NCBI GenBank assembly: GCA_031270825.1
Contig: JAISXH010000049.1
Span: forward strand, 37,521 to 101,520
Reading direction: 5' to 3'
DNA: 64,000 nt
DNA from: Bifidobacteriaceae bacterium
GTDB lineage: Bacteria > Actinomycetota > Actinomycetes > Actinomycetales > WQXJ01
Positions 51,201 to 58,950 of the stretch are shown here, in pieces; position 1 is the first letter of the stretch; every line of letters begins with the position of its first letter. The notes under the pieces are model-generated. The model did no database searches and was not told where the DNA came from. It saw only the letters and a list, made by a program, of their open reading frames with translations. Made by a program: the position numbers and the translations under genes.

Positions 51201-54200
51201 TCCTACGCCGCCACTATTGTGTTGCGCAACGCCGCCGGCGTGGCGATCAACGGGGTGGGCGGCACGGTGTACTTCACCCCGAAGAACATCCCCGGCGCCA
51301 CTGAACAGTCGATTCCGTTCATAGTCGGCGTTGGCGGCGCGCCCCAGGGCACGGCCACGGTCCAGCTGAAGACGCTCAAGGCCGGGCTCTGGGATGTCTC
51401 GGTCAAGATCGGCGCCGACCCGGTGGCGACCACGCCAGGCGGAGCCACCACCGCGGTCGAAGTCGAATTCGAACCCGGCCCGATTGTTCACGGCGCGGAC
51501 CGCAGCCGCCTGGTTTCGCCGGCCGTCGCGGCCAAAGCCGACGACTCCGACACCCAGGTGGTGTTGGCCTACGTGATGGACGCCAACCAGAACCCCTACA
51601 AAGCCGCCGATGTCGTCTTCACACTGCCGGCGAACGTCAAGTTTGGGACGTTGACCGGCGCGGTGACCGTCCGAACGGATGATCAGGGCATAGCCCGGAT
51701 CGCGACCACCTCGACGGTGGTGGGCGAATACGACATCACGGCCAAGGTCGGCTCGGTGCAACTGACCCACGGGTCGCCCGCCAAGGTCCGTTTCACCAAC
51801 GCCGACTTGAGCCTGGCGAATTCGCGGTTCACCATCCCGACCGCCGGCGTGGACCAGGAAGTGCTGACCGGTCGCCACACGCCGAAAGTCGAGTTGTATG
51901 ACGCCAGCGGCAACTTGTACCTGCCCGCCACCTCCGTCACCTTCAGCTACAAACTCGCTTCAGCCAGTGCCTGGACTGCTGGCGCCACCCTGCCGACTGC
52001 GGGCGGCGTGGTCACCTGGGCTGATTTCACGGTCGCGGTGGCCGGAGTCTATGACGTCAAAGCTGAGATCGCCGCCGGCCAGATCGGCAGCTTGTTACAG
52101 GCCTCATTCGTGCACGGACCGGTGGATCTGACGTTGACCGCGGACTCGTTCTGGTATTCGCGCGGCGCGCAGTTGTCTGACGACCACGCCAGGCACTCGG
52201 CCAGCGTCACCGTGCAGGACGCCTCCGCCAATCCGATCAGCGGCGAGGCGGTTCAATTCGTCCTGGACCCGGCCAAGGCGGCGCATTTCGTCGATGGCGT
52301 GAGCGGGGCCGACTTGGGCAAGTCCGTCAGCGTGACTTCCTCCGACACAGGCTTGGCGCGGGTTTGGCTCACCGACGGCACTCCGCAGACGACGCACCTG
52401 ACGGTGACGATCGGGACGGATGTCGTCGGCGAAGCCGATTTCCTGTTCTCGACTGACGCGCCTTCGGCCCGGAACTCGAGTTGGGTGGTCACACCCGCCA
52501 GCGCCCAGGTGGCCGATGGCGTGGCGGCGTTCACCGCCACCGTGACGGTCCGCGACGCCACCCAGCCGACGCCTTTGCTGGTTCCGGACGCTGAGATCTC
52601 CTTCGAGGTTCCTGCGGCGGTCAGCATTGTCGAGGCCGGGCCCTATGTGACTGGCGCCGACGGCCAGGTCACGGTTCACTTCACGGCCACCGACGCGGGC
52701 GCCTACCCGGTCCGGGCGCTGATTGGCGCGGACGGCATTGCCCCCGATCCGACTGTGATCAACTTCGAGGCCGGCCCGATCAGCTTCGAGGACGGCAAGA
52801 CCACTCTGCGGGGACCGGGTGTGACGGCCGTGGCCAATGGCACAGCCCGGCTGGGAGCCACCGCCACCGTGCGTGACGCCCATGAAAATCCTGTGGTAGA
52901 CGCGATTGTCGAGTTCGCCGTGCCGGCGGGGCTGACTGCCAAGACCGCCAGCGGGGATGTCGCTGGGCCGGCCGTGGTGGAGGTCGCGGTCGATTCGGTC
53001 ACCGCGATCGCCGTTCTGGAGTACGTCACCACGACGGCGGATTCATACCAAGTCACCGCCCGGGCCAAGAAGGGCGAGAACGGAACCTTTGGCGATATCG
53101 CCGACGGCTCTCCGGCCACCCTGGTCTTCACCCATGGCACGGTTTCGGCGGCGACATCGGTCCTGGCGAAGGACCAACCAGGACCGCTGACCGCAGATGG
53201 CCAGCAGGCTTACGGCGTCACCGTGACCCTGCTGGACGCCCTCGGCAACGCTTACAACGAAGCGAACGTCCCGGTGCGGGTCACTTACACCCTGGGCGCT
53301 GATGTCGTTGAGGAGGATCTCAGGACCGACGCCGCCGGCGTGGCCCACACCAGCTTCGCGACCGCTGTGGCCGGCGCCTGGCAGGCGACCGCCACGGTTG
53401 GAGGAGCGAGCGTGGGGGTGGGTTCGCCGCTGGCTTTGGTATTCGAGCCCGGTCCGGCCGATCCAACTGTCTCCGTCTTCTCCACCACCACCGGCAATGT
53501 CTTGGCCAATGGCACGGCCGCGCACTCGGCCTGGGTGATCGTCACCGACACGCAGGGCAACCCGGTGGTCGGCCGCACGGTCGCCTTCACGGTGGCGACC
53601 GGGGCCAGCGCGGTGCCCGGGCCGGTGTTGACCGGCGGCTCCGCCGCGGCGCAGGCTGTCAGCTGCGATCCGGCCGCTCCCGGCGCGCCGTCCTGGTGCG
53701 ACCAAGCCGGCAAAGCGCTGGTTTATGTGACCTCTAACGAGCCCGGTTCGTTCGCGGTGGCGGCCACTTTGGACGGGCAGGCGGTCAACGGATCGCCTAG
53801 GGATGTCACCTTCGAATCCGGGCCGGCCGATGAGGTGGTTTCGAGCTACACCATCACGCCGTTGGCCAGCGCCGACAACACGGTGGCGGTGGCGGCCACC
53901 GGCGCCGCCGAGGACGCCTACACCGTCACAGTGACCGCGCGTTCGGTGGCCCAGTTGCTGGTGCCCGGGGCGCAGGTGCGCTTGGAGGGATTGGATCCGT
54001 CCGTGGCCGTGAGCCCCAGTCTGGCCGGTTTCACCGGTGCGCCGACGAGCGCCAATTTCGGCACTTTCAGTTGGCGGCTGACCTCGACTGTGGCCGCTTC
54101 GTTCAGCGGACGGGTCCAGCTCTTGACCGCTGACGGCTGGCAGGACGTGGGCGATCCGTTCTTGGCCCGGTTCAGGTCCGGTCCGCCCTCGGCCAACACC

Positions 54201-55490
54201 AGCGAACTGGTTTCGCCTTCCGCAGCCGCTCGCGGCAACGGCGAAGGCGTCCAGGCGGTCCAGTTGATTCTGCGGGACGCCCACGGCAACGTCGCTAGTT
54301 GCTGGGACCAAGACGTCGAAGTGCCGTGCGAGGTCGTCTTCGCGATCCCGGGCGGCACTTGGGTCAGCCAAGGGCTGACCCGGGTCTCCGGCCCGGCCGA
54401 TGTCACCATCCAGGCGGGTCTGAGCCGCAGCGCCGCCGGCGCCGGCGTGGCCGTGGTCGAGCTTTACGGCGACATGGGCCGGTGGGAGGTCTTCGCCGCT
54501 GTTGACGGCCAACCGGTGACCAAGGCCGATGGCGTGGTCAGCACCGACCGGTCGGCCAGGCCGGCAGTTGTCAGGTTCACCGACGCGATCCCGCCGGCCG
54601 CCCCGACGCTCGATCCCTCCAACGGGGAACACGTCTCCGGGGTGGTCGACGAAGCCGACCAGGCGGATGCGGCCGCTGGCGATCTGATCGCCGTGGTGGT
54701 CGATCCGGACAGCGGCGATGAGCTGGCCCGTTGCCCGGTCGAGGCCGACGGCACGTTCGATTGCGAGCTGCCCGGGTTGGGCGATGGCGCCGAGATCCAC
54801 GTTCACATCGAAGACACGGCCCGGAACGCTTCCGGGGAGGTCGCGGCCGTGGTGGACGCGGTGGCGCCGGGAGAACCGGTGCCTGGTCCTTCCGATGGCA
54901 CTGAAATCGGCGGCAAGGGCCGCGAGCCCGGCGACACCATCATCGTGACCGACGAGGACGGCGAGGAGCTTTGCCGCGCGACCGTCGGCGAGGACCTGGT
55001 GTGGTCCTGCGAGCTGGTCCCGCCGCTGCATGAGGGCGACATGGTCACGATCGTCGAACGCGATCCGGCCGGCAACTCAACCGAATTGGCGTGGCGGATC
55101 GGCGTGCCGCGAGTGGTCTTGTCCGAGCCGGCGCTGAACCGCGGCGCCCGCCAGACGGCCACCGGGCACAACTTCCAGCCCGGCGAAGAGGTCGCGGGCG
55201 TCATGCGGTCCGATCCGTTGGCGCTGGGCACGGCCACCGCCGATGCCGACGGCAAGGTCGTCTTCACCTGGACCGTTCCCGAGTCGGCCGAGTTCGGTTC
55301 GCACGAGGTCACCTTGACTGGCCCGCTGTCCGGCGCCGTCGCCGCCACTTTCACGGTTCAGGCGTTGCCGTTCACCGGCGCCTCCGGGGTGGTCGGGGCA
55401 CTTGGATTGGTCTTCGGCCTGCTGGTGGCGGGCTTGCTGCTGCTGGTGGCGGCCCGCCGCCGCCGGACGCCCGCGGACCAGCTCGGCTAG
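45264..55490 (+). CDS. Giant sortase-anchored surface protein with about 15-18 Ig-like domains
   Basis: 3,408-aa cell-wall protein. Order: basic N-terminus and signal helix (AMAVAFATAVTSVVVLQSWH, to about 55); a propeller-like head (60-385); an SdrD_B-type domain (VIEGRVYRDVNGDGVITDG, about 388-555); a GEVED-type domain (SWGDAPDTYKTSNAGGGPYG, about 558-745); then from about 880 to 3,100 a run of bacterial Ig-like (Big_1/invasin-type) domains, each with a VADG...VRD..GNPV core; two C-terminal Ig-like repeats (to about 3,275); and LPFTG (55365-55379), a hydrophobic helix and ARRRR, the sortase signal. It probably mediates adhesion. GAGGAA precedes the ATG. Low-Cys, Thr/Val/Ala-rich; no sortase gene in the window. 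Confidence 0.92.
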   Translation: MSASAPPNCHSPNRFEALSRRFKSRRWARPMAMAVAFATAVTSVVVLQSWHSAETSQAVTYNVTNWNADGEFFQDELWVVGDGSAYYNPHVISAPWNATSADFIGRLNPGYDKTGAVDGGACSGVWYNLAMGPLLIGEGDSRIAHLGWNSTGGNGGLVFSGDGNCYSVSDVTPSPYTGGSFDTTWGGEVNQKTGEVYLINAPAQVFDGDANDNNPLFNIVKVSTAASGSDDYVVTRLAASPATPPAAGAQTLAAAAIAAGKVPTSANPLTDNWLLGSDMAIDANGNAYRVARYSTSGANTPVDYWALIRFNIPRNQDGTPRSEGWTYNVVKIFDDAAVDNVWAMAFLNGALYTGHSSDEIMRWDTLSGANEGLGTFAPVLDFAAAQMAPVIEGRVYRDVNGDGVITDGTDSGLGGVVLEVWQERGSGVAPEFRGTLTTDSDGSYSALLPSASDSFYIRLRPTTVDGINAGQSYASAGSYQSGQSAANVVTPLCFSAEGNYRPLTSSGPCRGARADGIDPPTVTSPIATAGGANTVTKIEMNSDQAVVTADFGLSTGLSWGDAPDTYKTSNAGGGPYGAPDALYLGEKLEHYADGEPGPAASAHDASDDGLYFTPKRDDATYQASDWVLAQNQILVPGGQYRFRAKVSGAAAAAATAKAWLSPLDGGQAASTLADTILSGTPDANGYVYGDYTAATTAPANKLANIYARARVGQDSAFTSDSRGVGDPATSAWVPRGDIEDYRLAVANGVLRIKVRTLAGYAAWVGLGFDNVLDTAPSQTSFFILTQADGTFVRSPAPLAINDLSRMVAINALGVGQYGTGLLNGWKLLPSGSTCYDSTTGAVLNYHFSGGSMRMENLSAGATRDITCELTFGPSVSYLYSSLEVTPTPSADSPLAIGVDTYQVKVMGKNLINRAEGLPVVVPAAGEEVAIRVGPASPDPNLAGGASADGASFTVNSGQTYTCVLDEQGECFVTVQGTHRGHYIVSATGESGTQSVGSEDLYFAEGPPSSDESYASITQTADQLANHGAPGSVPGDWGRQTITVSVRDSLQQPVTNAAGALSVAAAATDPWSGEGLAFSNSGVFACSETPVEGACYSGDYEIVVYSARAGERQLVVTQGTGASAFAVKNISGSTTILRAPYTTPPVSSSDSTLIVTPSTPVDDPDSRTDVADGVPSSIDAGSAYTVVVTTWDAGRNNKVGGVPVTLELTGAECHASFSGGQTSVSGSTAASGDASALGRFTTTVSSDQVGLCTLTARLSSGQDAVAGSPKTLRWGDPTVNPGDPNTWFDVSADEVIADGNHFGTVTVSLYGTNGLPVTTVTDLAGSGPAGEGVTVGAFTHQGAGIYTATFSGTETGEKLIAVLQGALVISVKANTGNDTANLIPGPGSAEDSWLVQPTDSAVADGAHPITIGARVFDENGHPVDRGAVFFTIAADLNVGATPGPATIEASINADGWAEIQVTSRKATSVHGAYVVTATVGNTAITTVLDQAETSEVRRNGEVNPVFTAGDPDPLKSVLTVPTAVGGATKVADGQQEHRVQVLVRDSNDNPVEDVLVQFDYTCTGQAGYTCSGSWTGARTGADGIAYHDWSTVKVSTWTIAGLLGGVEVAGSPGSATFRPGPPVVGPGLTRLESPQTAARADGSDTQTALAYVTDAQGNAIPNANVTFTIPAGVTANGLTGPGSTTPVPTDADGIARLVAVSSLVGVYQVTASVATDAGPLAISQGSPAEIEFTNTQLDLANSVLTVTTAAALKTVRTEHHQVKADLVDTTGQPYQPATAVVFWYRLGASGDWTNGATLTTSAGIATWTAFTVAIAGTYQVRATVDGVQVGSVQEARFGPGPVDPATTLASLTVDSVPRANDGVAAVPATMKAQDADGNPVRGVTLNFELLYSGNGALFTSTAAKTASGVSGDDGLVRVDITSLYEGRFDVRGQIGADVSGQPYPQANFSVDVADPARSNFTVARTSTNASPTKAYADNADSYAATIVLRNAAGVAINGVGGTVYFTPKNIPGATEQSIPFIVGVGGAPQGTATVQLKTLKAGLWDVSVKIGADPVATTPGGATTAVEVEFEPGPIVHGADRSRLVSPAVAAKADDSDTQVVLAYVMDANQNPYKAADVVFTLPANVKFGTLTGAVTVRTDDQGIARIATTSTVVGEYDITAKVGSVQLTHGSPAKVRFTNADLSLANSRFTIPTAGVDQEVLTGRHTPKVELYDASGNLYLPATSVTFSYKLASASAWTAGATLPTAGGVVTWADFTVAVAGVYDVKAEIAAGQIGSLLQASFVHGPVDLTLTADSFWYSRGAQLSDDHARHSASVTVQDASANPISGEAVQFVLDPAKAAHFVDGVSGADLGKSVSVTSSDTGLARVWLTDGTPQTTHLTVTIGTDVVGEADFLFSTDAPSARNSSWVVTPASAQVADGVAAFTATVTVRDATQPTPLLVPDAEISFEVPAAVSIVEAGPYVTGADGQVTVHFTATDAGAYPVRALIGADGIAPDPTVINFEAGPISFEDGKTTLRGPGVTAVANGTARLGATATVRDAHENPVVDAIVEFAVPAGLTAKTASGDVAGPAVVEVAVDSVTAIAVLEYVTTTADSYQVTARAKKGENGTFGDIADGSPATLVFTHGTVSAATSVLAKDQPGPLTADGQQAYGVTVTLLDALGNAYNEANVPVRVTYTLGADVVEEDLRTDAAGVAHTSFATAVAGAWQATATVGGASVGVGSPLALVFEPGPADPTVSVFSTTTGNVLANGTAAHSAWVIVTDTQGNPVVGRTVAFTVATGASAVPGPVLTGGSAAAQAVSCDPAAPGAPSWCDQAGKALVYVTSNEPGSFAVAATLDGQAVNGSPRDVTFESGPADEVVSSYTITPLASADNTVAVAATGAAEDAYTVTVTARSVAQLLVPGAQVRLEGLDPSVAVSPSLAGFTGAPTSANFGTFSWRLTSTVAASFSGRVQLLTADGWQDVGDPFLARFRSGPPSANTSELVSPSAAARGNGEGVQAVQLILRDAHGNVASCWDQDVEVPCEVVFAIPGGTWVSQGLTRVSGPADVTIQAGLSRSAAGAGVAVVELYGDMGRWEVFAAVDGQPVTKADGVVSTDRSARPAVVRFTDAIPPAAPTLDPSNGEHVSGVVDEADQADAAAGDLIAVVVDPDSGDELARCPVEADGTFDCELPGLGDGAEIHVHIEDTARNASGEVAAVVDAVAPGEPVPGPSDGTEIGGKGREPGDTIIVTDEDGEELCRATVGEDLVWSCELVPPLHEGDMVTIVERDPAGNSTELAWRIGVPRVVLSEPALNRGARQTATGHNFQPGEEVAGVMRSDPLALGTATADADGKVVFTWTVPESAEFGSHEVTLTGPLSGAVAATFTVQALPFTGASGVVGALGLVFGLLVAGLLLLVAARRRRTPADQLG

Positions 55491-55611
55491 GGCGCCAGGC
55501 GGGGATCAGGCCACGAGGCCAATCAGGTCGGGGCGGGGAGGCGCTGCCGCAGGAAGGGTGAGCTAGTCGGGGCGCAAGCGTGGATCGCCGTTGACCCACG
55601 CGCCATCTACC

Positions 55612-57300
55612 CTAACCCCCGCCACGGCGGTTAGCGGTCGAGCGACGCCACCCCGGCACACCCCGGACGCGGACGGACAGTTCCTCGCGGTCCAGTTCCT
55701 CCAGGCCTTCTTCGATCACCGCTGAGGGGAACGAACCTTCCCGGCGGGCTTTGATCAGGTCGGCGCGCATGGCCCGGACCGTGCCGAGACGCAGCTCGAG
55801 CAGTTCCTCGCGGCGTTCGCGCTCAGCGCTGGAGGCCGAACCGGGTGTCGGCGGTTCGTCCACGTTGGGCACCGTCACCCAGCGCAGAGTTTGGCGGGCC
55901 AGTTCGATCGCGCGCGCCGAATAGGGCCGGCCGGCCGGCCCGATCAGGGACGTGCGGTCGGCATCGAGAAACTGGGCGCCGACCTGCCCCAAGCGGCGCC
56001 GCAAGGCGATTCGACTGGCCTCCTCGACCGCCGGGTCCTCGGGTCGCAGACGGAGCGACCGGACCAGCAGCGGCAAGGTCCCTCCCTGAAGCACCAGCGA
56101 GGCTGTGGCCACGGCGAAGGCGATCAGAATCAGCGCCGGCCGCTCGGGCGTGTCCAAAGGCAGGCTCTGGGCCGCCGCCAAGGTGACCACGCCGCGCAGG
56201 CCGGCCCATTCGAGCACGGCGCCCTCGCGCCAGCCCAGGTGTTCGGGCGCCGGTGAGCGCTCCCTCGACGCCCGCTGCCCACTGCTCCGCCCACGCCCGC
56301 TGTTGATCCGCCGATGCCGTTCGCCCATCCCCAGCCAGCCCAGCATCCCGGCGGTGAATAGCCCGCGCACCGCCAACACCATGACCAGAGCCACCGCCGC
56401 GGTCACGAGCGCCCGGCCGGCCGAATCGTTCTGGCGCTGAAACCCCTGGTAGAGGCCGAACACCTGCAGGCCCATGGCGCCGAAGACCGCGCCCTCGGCC
56501 AGCATGTCGATGGTCGCCCAATTGGTGGCCTGGGCCAGGCGGTTTTGGGCCGAGACGAACCGGGGCGCCCCTTGGCCCACTATCAGCCCGGCGACCACCA
56601 CCGCGACCAGGCCCGATGACCCCAGGTGCTCCACGGGCAGATAGGCCGCGAAAGGCACCAGGAAGGAGAAGACGGTGTGCCAGGTGGGATCGTGGATCCG
56701 GCCGCCGATCCTCAAAGCCAGCCATCCGACCAGGCCGCCGATCGCGCTGGCCGCAGCGACGGCCCAGATGAAGTTCCAGGCCAAAGCCGGCAAAGAAACC
56801 GTCGCGGCGAGAGCTGTGCGCAGGACCACCAATGCCGTCGGGTCGTTGAGAAGGGATTCGCCGGACAGGACGGTGACCACGCGACCAGGGGCGCCGGCCT
56901 GGCGGATGATGGCGGTGGCGGCGGCATCGGTCGGGGAAACGATCGCGCCCAGGGCAATGGCGACGTTCAGCGGCACGGCCGGGAAGACCAGATGGACGGC
57001 CAGCCCGGTCACCACGGCTGTGGCGATCACCAACAACACCGAAAAGACGCCGATCGCGGCGCGGTTCCGTTTCAGGTCGATCAGCGGCATCCGGACGGCG
57101 GAAGAGTAAAGGAGCGGCGGCAAGATCCCCGCCAGGACCCAGGCCGGGTCGATCTCCAGCTCCGGCACCCACGGGGATAGCGACACCGCCATTCCCAACA
57201 CGACCAACAACAGAGGCGGGCCGATCCGAGTCCAACTCCCGAGGAGATTGGCCGCGAGGATGGCGCCGACCGCCAACACCACCAAGATCACGGTTTCCAT
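55612..57300 (-). CDS. Na+/H+ antiporter, CPA1 family (NhaP-like)
   Basis: 562-aa inner-membrane antiporter with about 12 helices and a 130-residue cytoplasmic tail. Recognisable are GILPPLLYSSAVRMPLIDLK, the GAIVSPTDAAATAIIR stretch (ion-site Asp) and TVLSGESLLNDPTALVVLR (ND motif). Residues about 300-350 form an Arg/Gly/Ser-rich loop (NSGRGRSSGQRASRERS). It exchanges Na+ or K+ for protons and could help pH control next to the glutamate decarboxylase locus. Divergent from gadB. The 55491-55611 gap to the surface-protein gene shows no terminator. Confidence 0.92.
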   Translation of the reverse strand: METVILVVLAVGAILAANLLGSWTRIGPPLLLVVLGMAVSLSPWVPELEIDPAWVLAGILPPLLYSSAVRMPLIDLKRNRAAIGVFSVLLVIATAVVTGLAVHLVFPAVPLNVAIALGAIVSPTDAAATAIIRQAGAPGRVVTVLSGESLLNDPTALVVLRTALAATVSLPALAWNFIWAVAAASAIGGLVGWLALRIGGRIHDPTWHTVFSFLVPFAAYLPVEHLGSSGLVAVVVAGLIVGQGAPRFVSAQNRLAQATNWATIDMLAEGAVFGAMGLQVFGLYQGFQRQNDSAGRALVTAAVALVMVLAVRGLFTAGMLGWLGMGERHRRINSGRGRSSGQRASRERSPAPEHLGWREGAVLEWAGLRGVVTLAAAQSLPLDTPERPALILIAFAVATASLVLQGGTLPLLVRSLRLRPEDPAVEEASRIALRRRLGQVGAQFLDADRTSLIGPAGRPYSARAIELARQTLRWVTVPNVDEPPTPGSASSAERERREELLELRLGTVRAMRADLIKARREGSFPSAVIEEGLEELDREELSVRVRGVPGWRRSTANRRGGG

Positions 57301-57453
57301 GAACCGAGCCTAAGGCGACCGGGCCCCGGCCGACCGAATGGTGACCTTGGTGGCGTCTGGCCGGACGGCATCGGGCACCAGCGGGCAGACTGGGGAACCC
57401 CGCGACGGAACCAACGAGCCAAACGGCGCCCAACGAACCAAGAGGAGAACCAG

Positions 57454-58833
57454 ATGCTGAACGTCAGAGACTTCACCGAGATCAATCCGATACACGCGCG
57501 GCCGGGAGAGCCCGTCGCGGCTCCTCGGACCAAACTGGGAGACGTCGAGCTGCTGCCGGAGACCGCCTACCAGATGGTGCACGACGAGTCGATTCTGGAT
57601 GGCAACGCGCGGCTCAACCTGGCCACGTTCGTCAGCACCTGGATGGATGACCAGGCCAACCGGCTGTACCGGGAATCGTTCGACAAGAATGCGATCGACA
57701 AGGACGAATACCCGCAGACGGCGGCGATCGAGCAGTACTGCTGGCACATGCTGGCGGAGTTGTGGCACGCGCCCGATCCGGCCAACACCATCGGAACTTC
57801 CACCACCGGTAGCTCGGAAGCCTGCATGTTGGGTGGTCTGGCGTTGAAACGGCGCTGGAGCCAGCGCCGCCGCGCCCAGGGCAAGTCGGTCGACAAGCCG
57901 AACCTGGTCATGTCCACCGGCGTCCAGGTCTGCTGGGAGAAGTTCTGCAACTACTGGGACGTGGAGGCCCGCCAGGTGCCGATCAGCTCCGACCACAAGA
58001 CTCTGGACGGGTCTGACCTGGAGAAATACGTTGACGAGAACACCATTGGCGTGGTCGCCATCATGGGGGTGACCTACACGGGGATGTATGAGCCGGTGAC
58101 CGAGATCGCCCAGGCGCTGGACCGGATTCAGCTGGCCACGGGCCTCGACGTCCCGATCCATGTGGACGGGGCTTCCGGCGGCATGATCGCGCCGTTCTGC
58201 CAACCCGACCTGATCTGGGATTTCCGGTTGCCGCGGGTGGCCTCCATCAACACTTCAGGGCACAAGTACGGTCTGGTCTACCCCGGGCTGGGCTGGGTGG
58301 TCTGGCGCGATCAGTCGCTGTTGCCGGAGGACCTGATCTTCCGCGTCAGCTACCTTGGCGGCGACATGCCGACTTTCGCGCTCAACTTCTCCCGGCCGGG
58401 CGCCCAAGTCCTGTTGCAGTACTACACCTTCCTGCGGCTGGGCCGGCCGGGGTTCACCCGAGTGCAGCAGGGGTCGTTGGATGTGGCTCGCTTCCTGGCC
58501 ATGTCGATCGCCCAGATGGAACAGTTCGAGTTGTGGAACGACGGTTCGGACATCCCGGTTTTCGCGTGGATGTTAAGCGATGATCCGGCCCGCAAATGGT
58601 CCCTGTACGACCTCTCCGACCGCCTGCGAATGCAGGGCTGGCAGGTCCCGGCCTATCCCATGCCGTCCGATCTGCAGGATCTGACCGTCCAGCGGATCGT
58701 GGTGCGCAACGGCATGTCGTTGGATTTGGCCGACCGCTTCATGGCCGAATTCCGGGCCGCCGTGGCGTACCTGGACAAGCTTGCCGGGCCTCTGCCCAAG
58801 CCCGCCAGCCAGCCGGTCGGCTTCCGCCACTAA
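57454..58833 (+). CDS. gadB: Glutamate decarboxylase
   Basis: 459-aa PLP enzyme turning glutamate into GABA and CO2, consuming a proton. Typical GadA/B features: YPQTAAIEQYCWHMLAELWH, TIGTSTTGSSEACMLGGLAL, IHVDGASGGMIAPFCQPDL and the PLP lysine in SINTSGHKYGLVYPGLGWV. Length is close to the usual 460-470 aa. AGAGGAG precedes the ATG. It forms a pair with the following antiporter gene, the classical acid-resistance arrangement. The 153-bp upstream gap contains CCGGACGGCATCGGGCA at 57361, shared with 33106-33122. Confidence 0.96.
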   Translation: MLNVRDFTEINPIHARPGEPVAAPRTKLGDVELLPETAYQMVHDESILDGNARLNLATFVSTWMDDQANRLYRESFDKNAIDKDEYPQTAAIEQYCWHMLAELWHAPDPANTIGTSTTGSSEACMLGGLALKRRWSQRRRAQGKSVDKPNLVMSTGVQVCWEKFCNYWDVEARQVPISSDHKTLDGSDLEKYVDENTIGVVAIMGVTYTGMYEPVTEIAQALDRIQLATGLDVPIHVDGASGGMIAPFCQPDLIWDFRLPRVASINTSGHKYGLVYPGLGWVVWRDQSLLPEDLIFRVSYLGGDMPTFALNFSRPGAQVLLQYYTFLRLGRPGFTRVQQGSLDVARFLAMSIAQMEQFELWNDGSDIPVFAWMLSDDPARKWSLYDLSDRLRMQGWQVPAYPMPSDLQDLTVQRIVVRNGMSLDLADRFMAEFRAAVAYLDKLAGPLPKPASQPVGFRH

Positions 58834-58840
58834 GGCTCGG

Positions 58841-58938
58841 GTCGACCAGCCCGCGTCGGCCGATCCGCGTCGAATAGGCCGGGTCGGGTGGCCCGCGCCG
58901 AGCAGCCCGGGTCGAGCAACCCGCGCCCAGCAACAACA
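58841..58938. repeat. Seven 14-bp tandem repeats between gadB and gadC
   Basis: Exact 14-base register with consensus GTCGAGCAGCCCGC: units start at 58841, 58855, 58869, 58883, 58897, 58911 and 58925 (for example GTCGACCAGCCCGC, GTCGGCCGATCCGC, GTCGAGCAACCCGC). They fill the intercistronic gap and end at the gadC ribosome binding site. Confidence 0.85.
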
Positions 58939-58950
58939 AGGAGTATTGGC

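Noticed and set aside
53043..55031. Long minus-strand open frame antisense to the adhesin gene (662 codons)
   Set aside because: Its composition mirrors the Thr/Val/Ala codons of the sense strand, no domains are visible, and the plus frame has clear Ig-like repeats and LPFTG.
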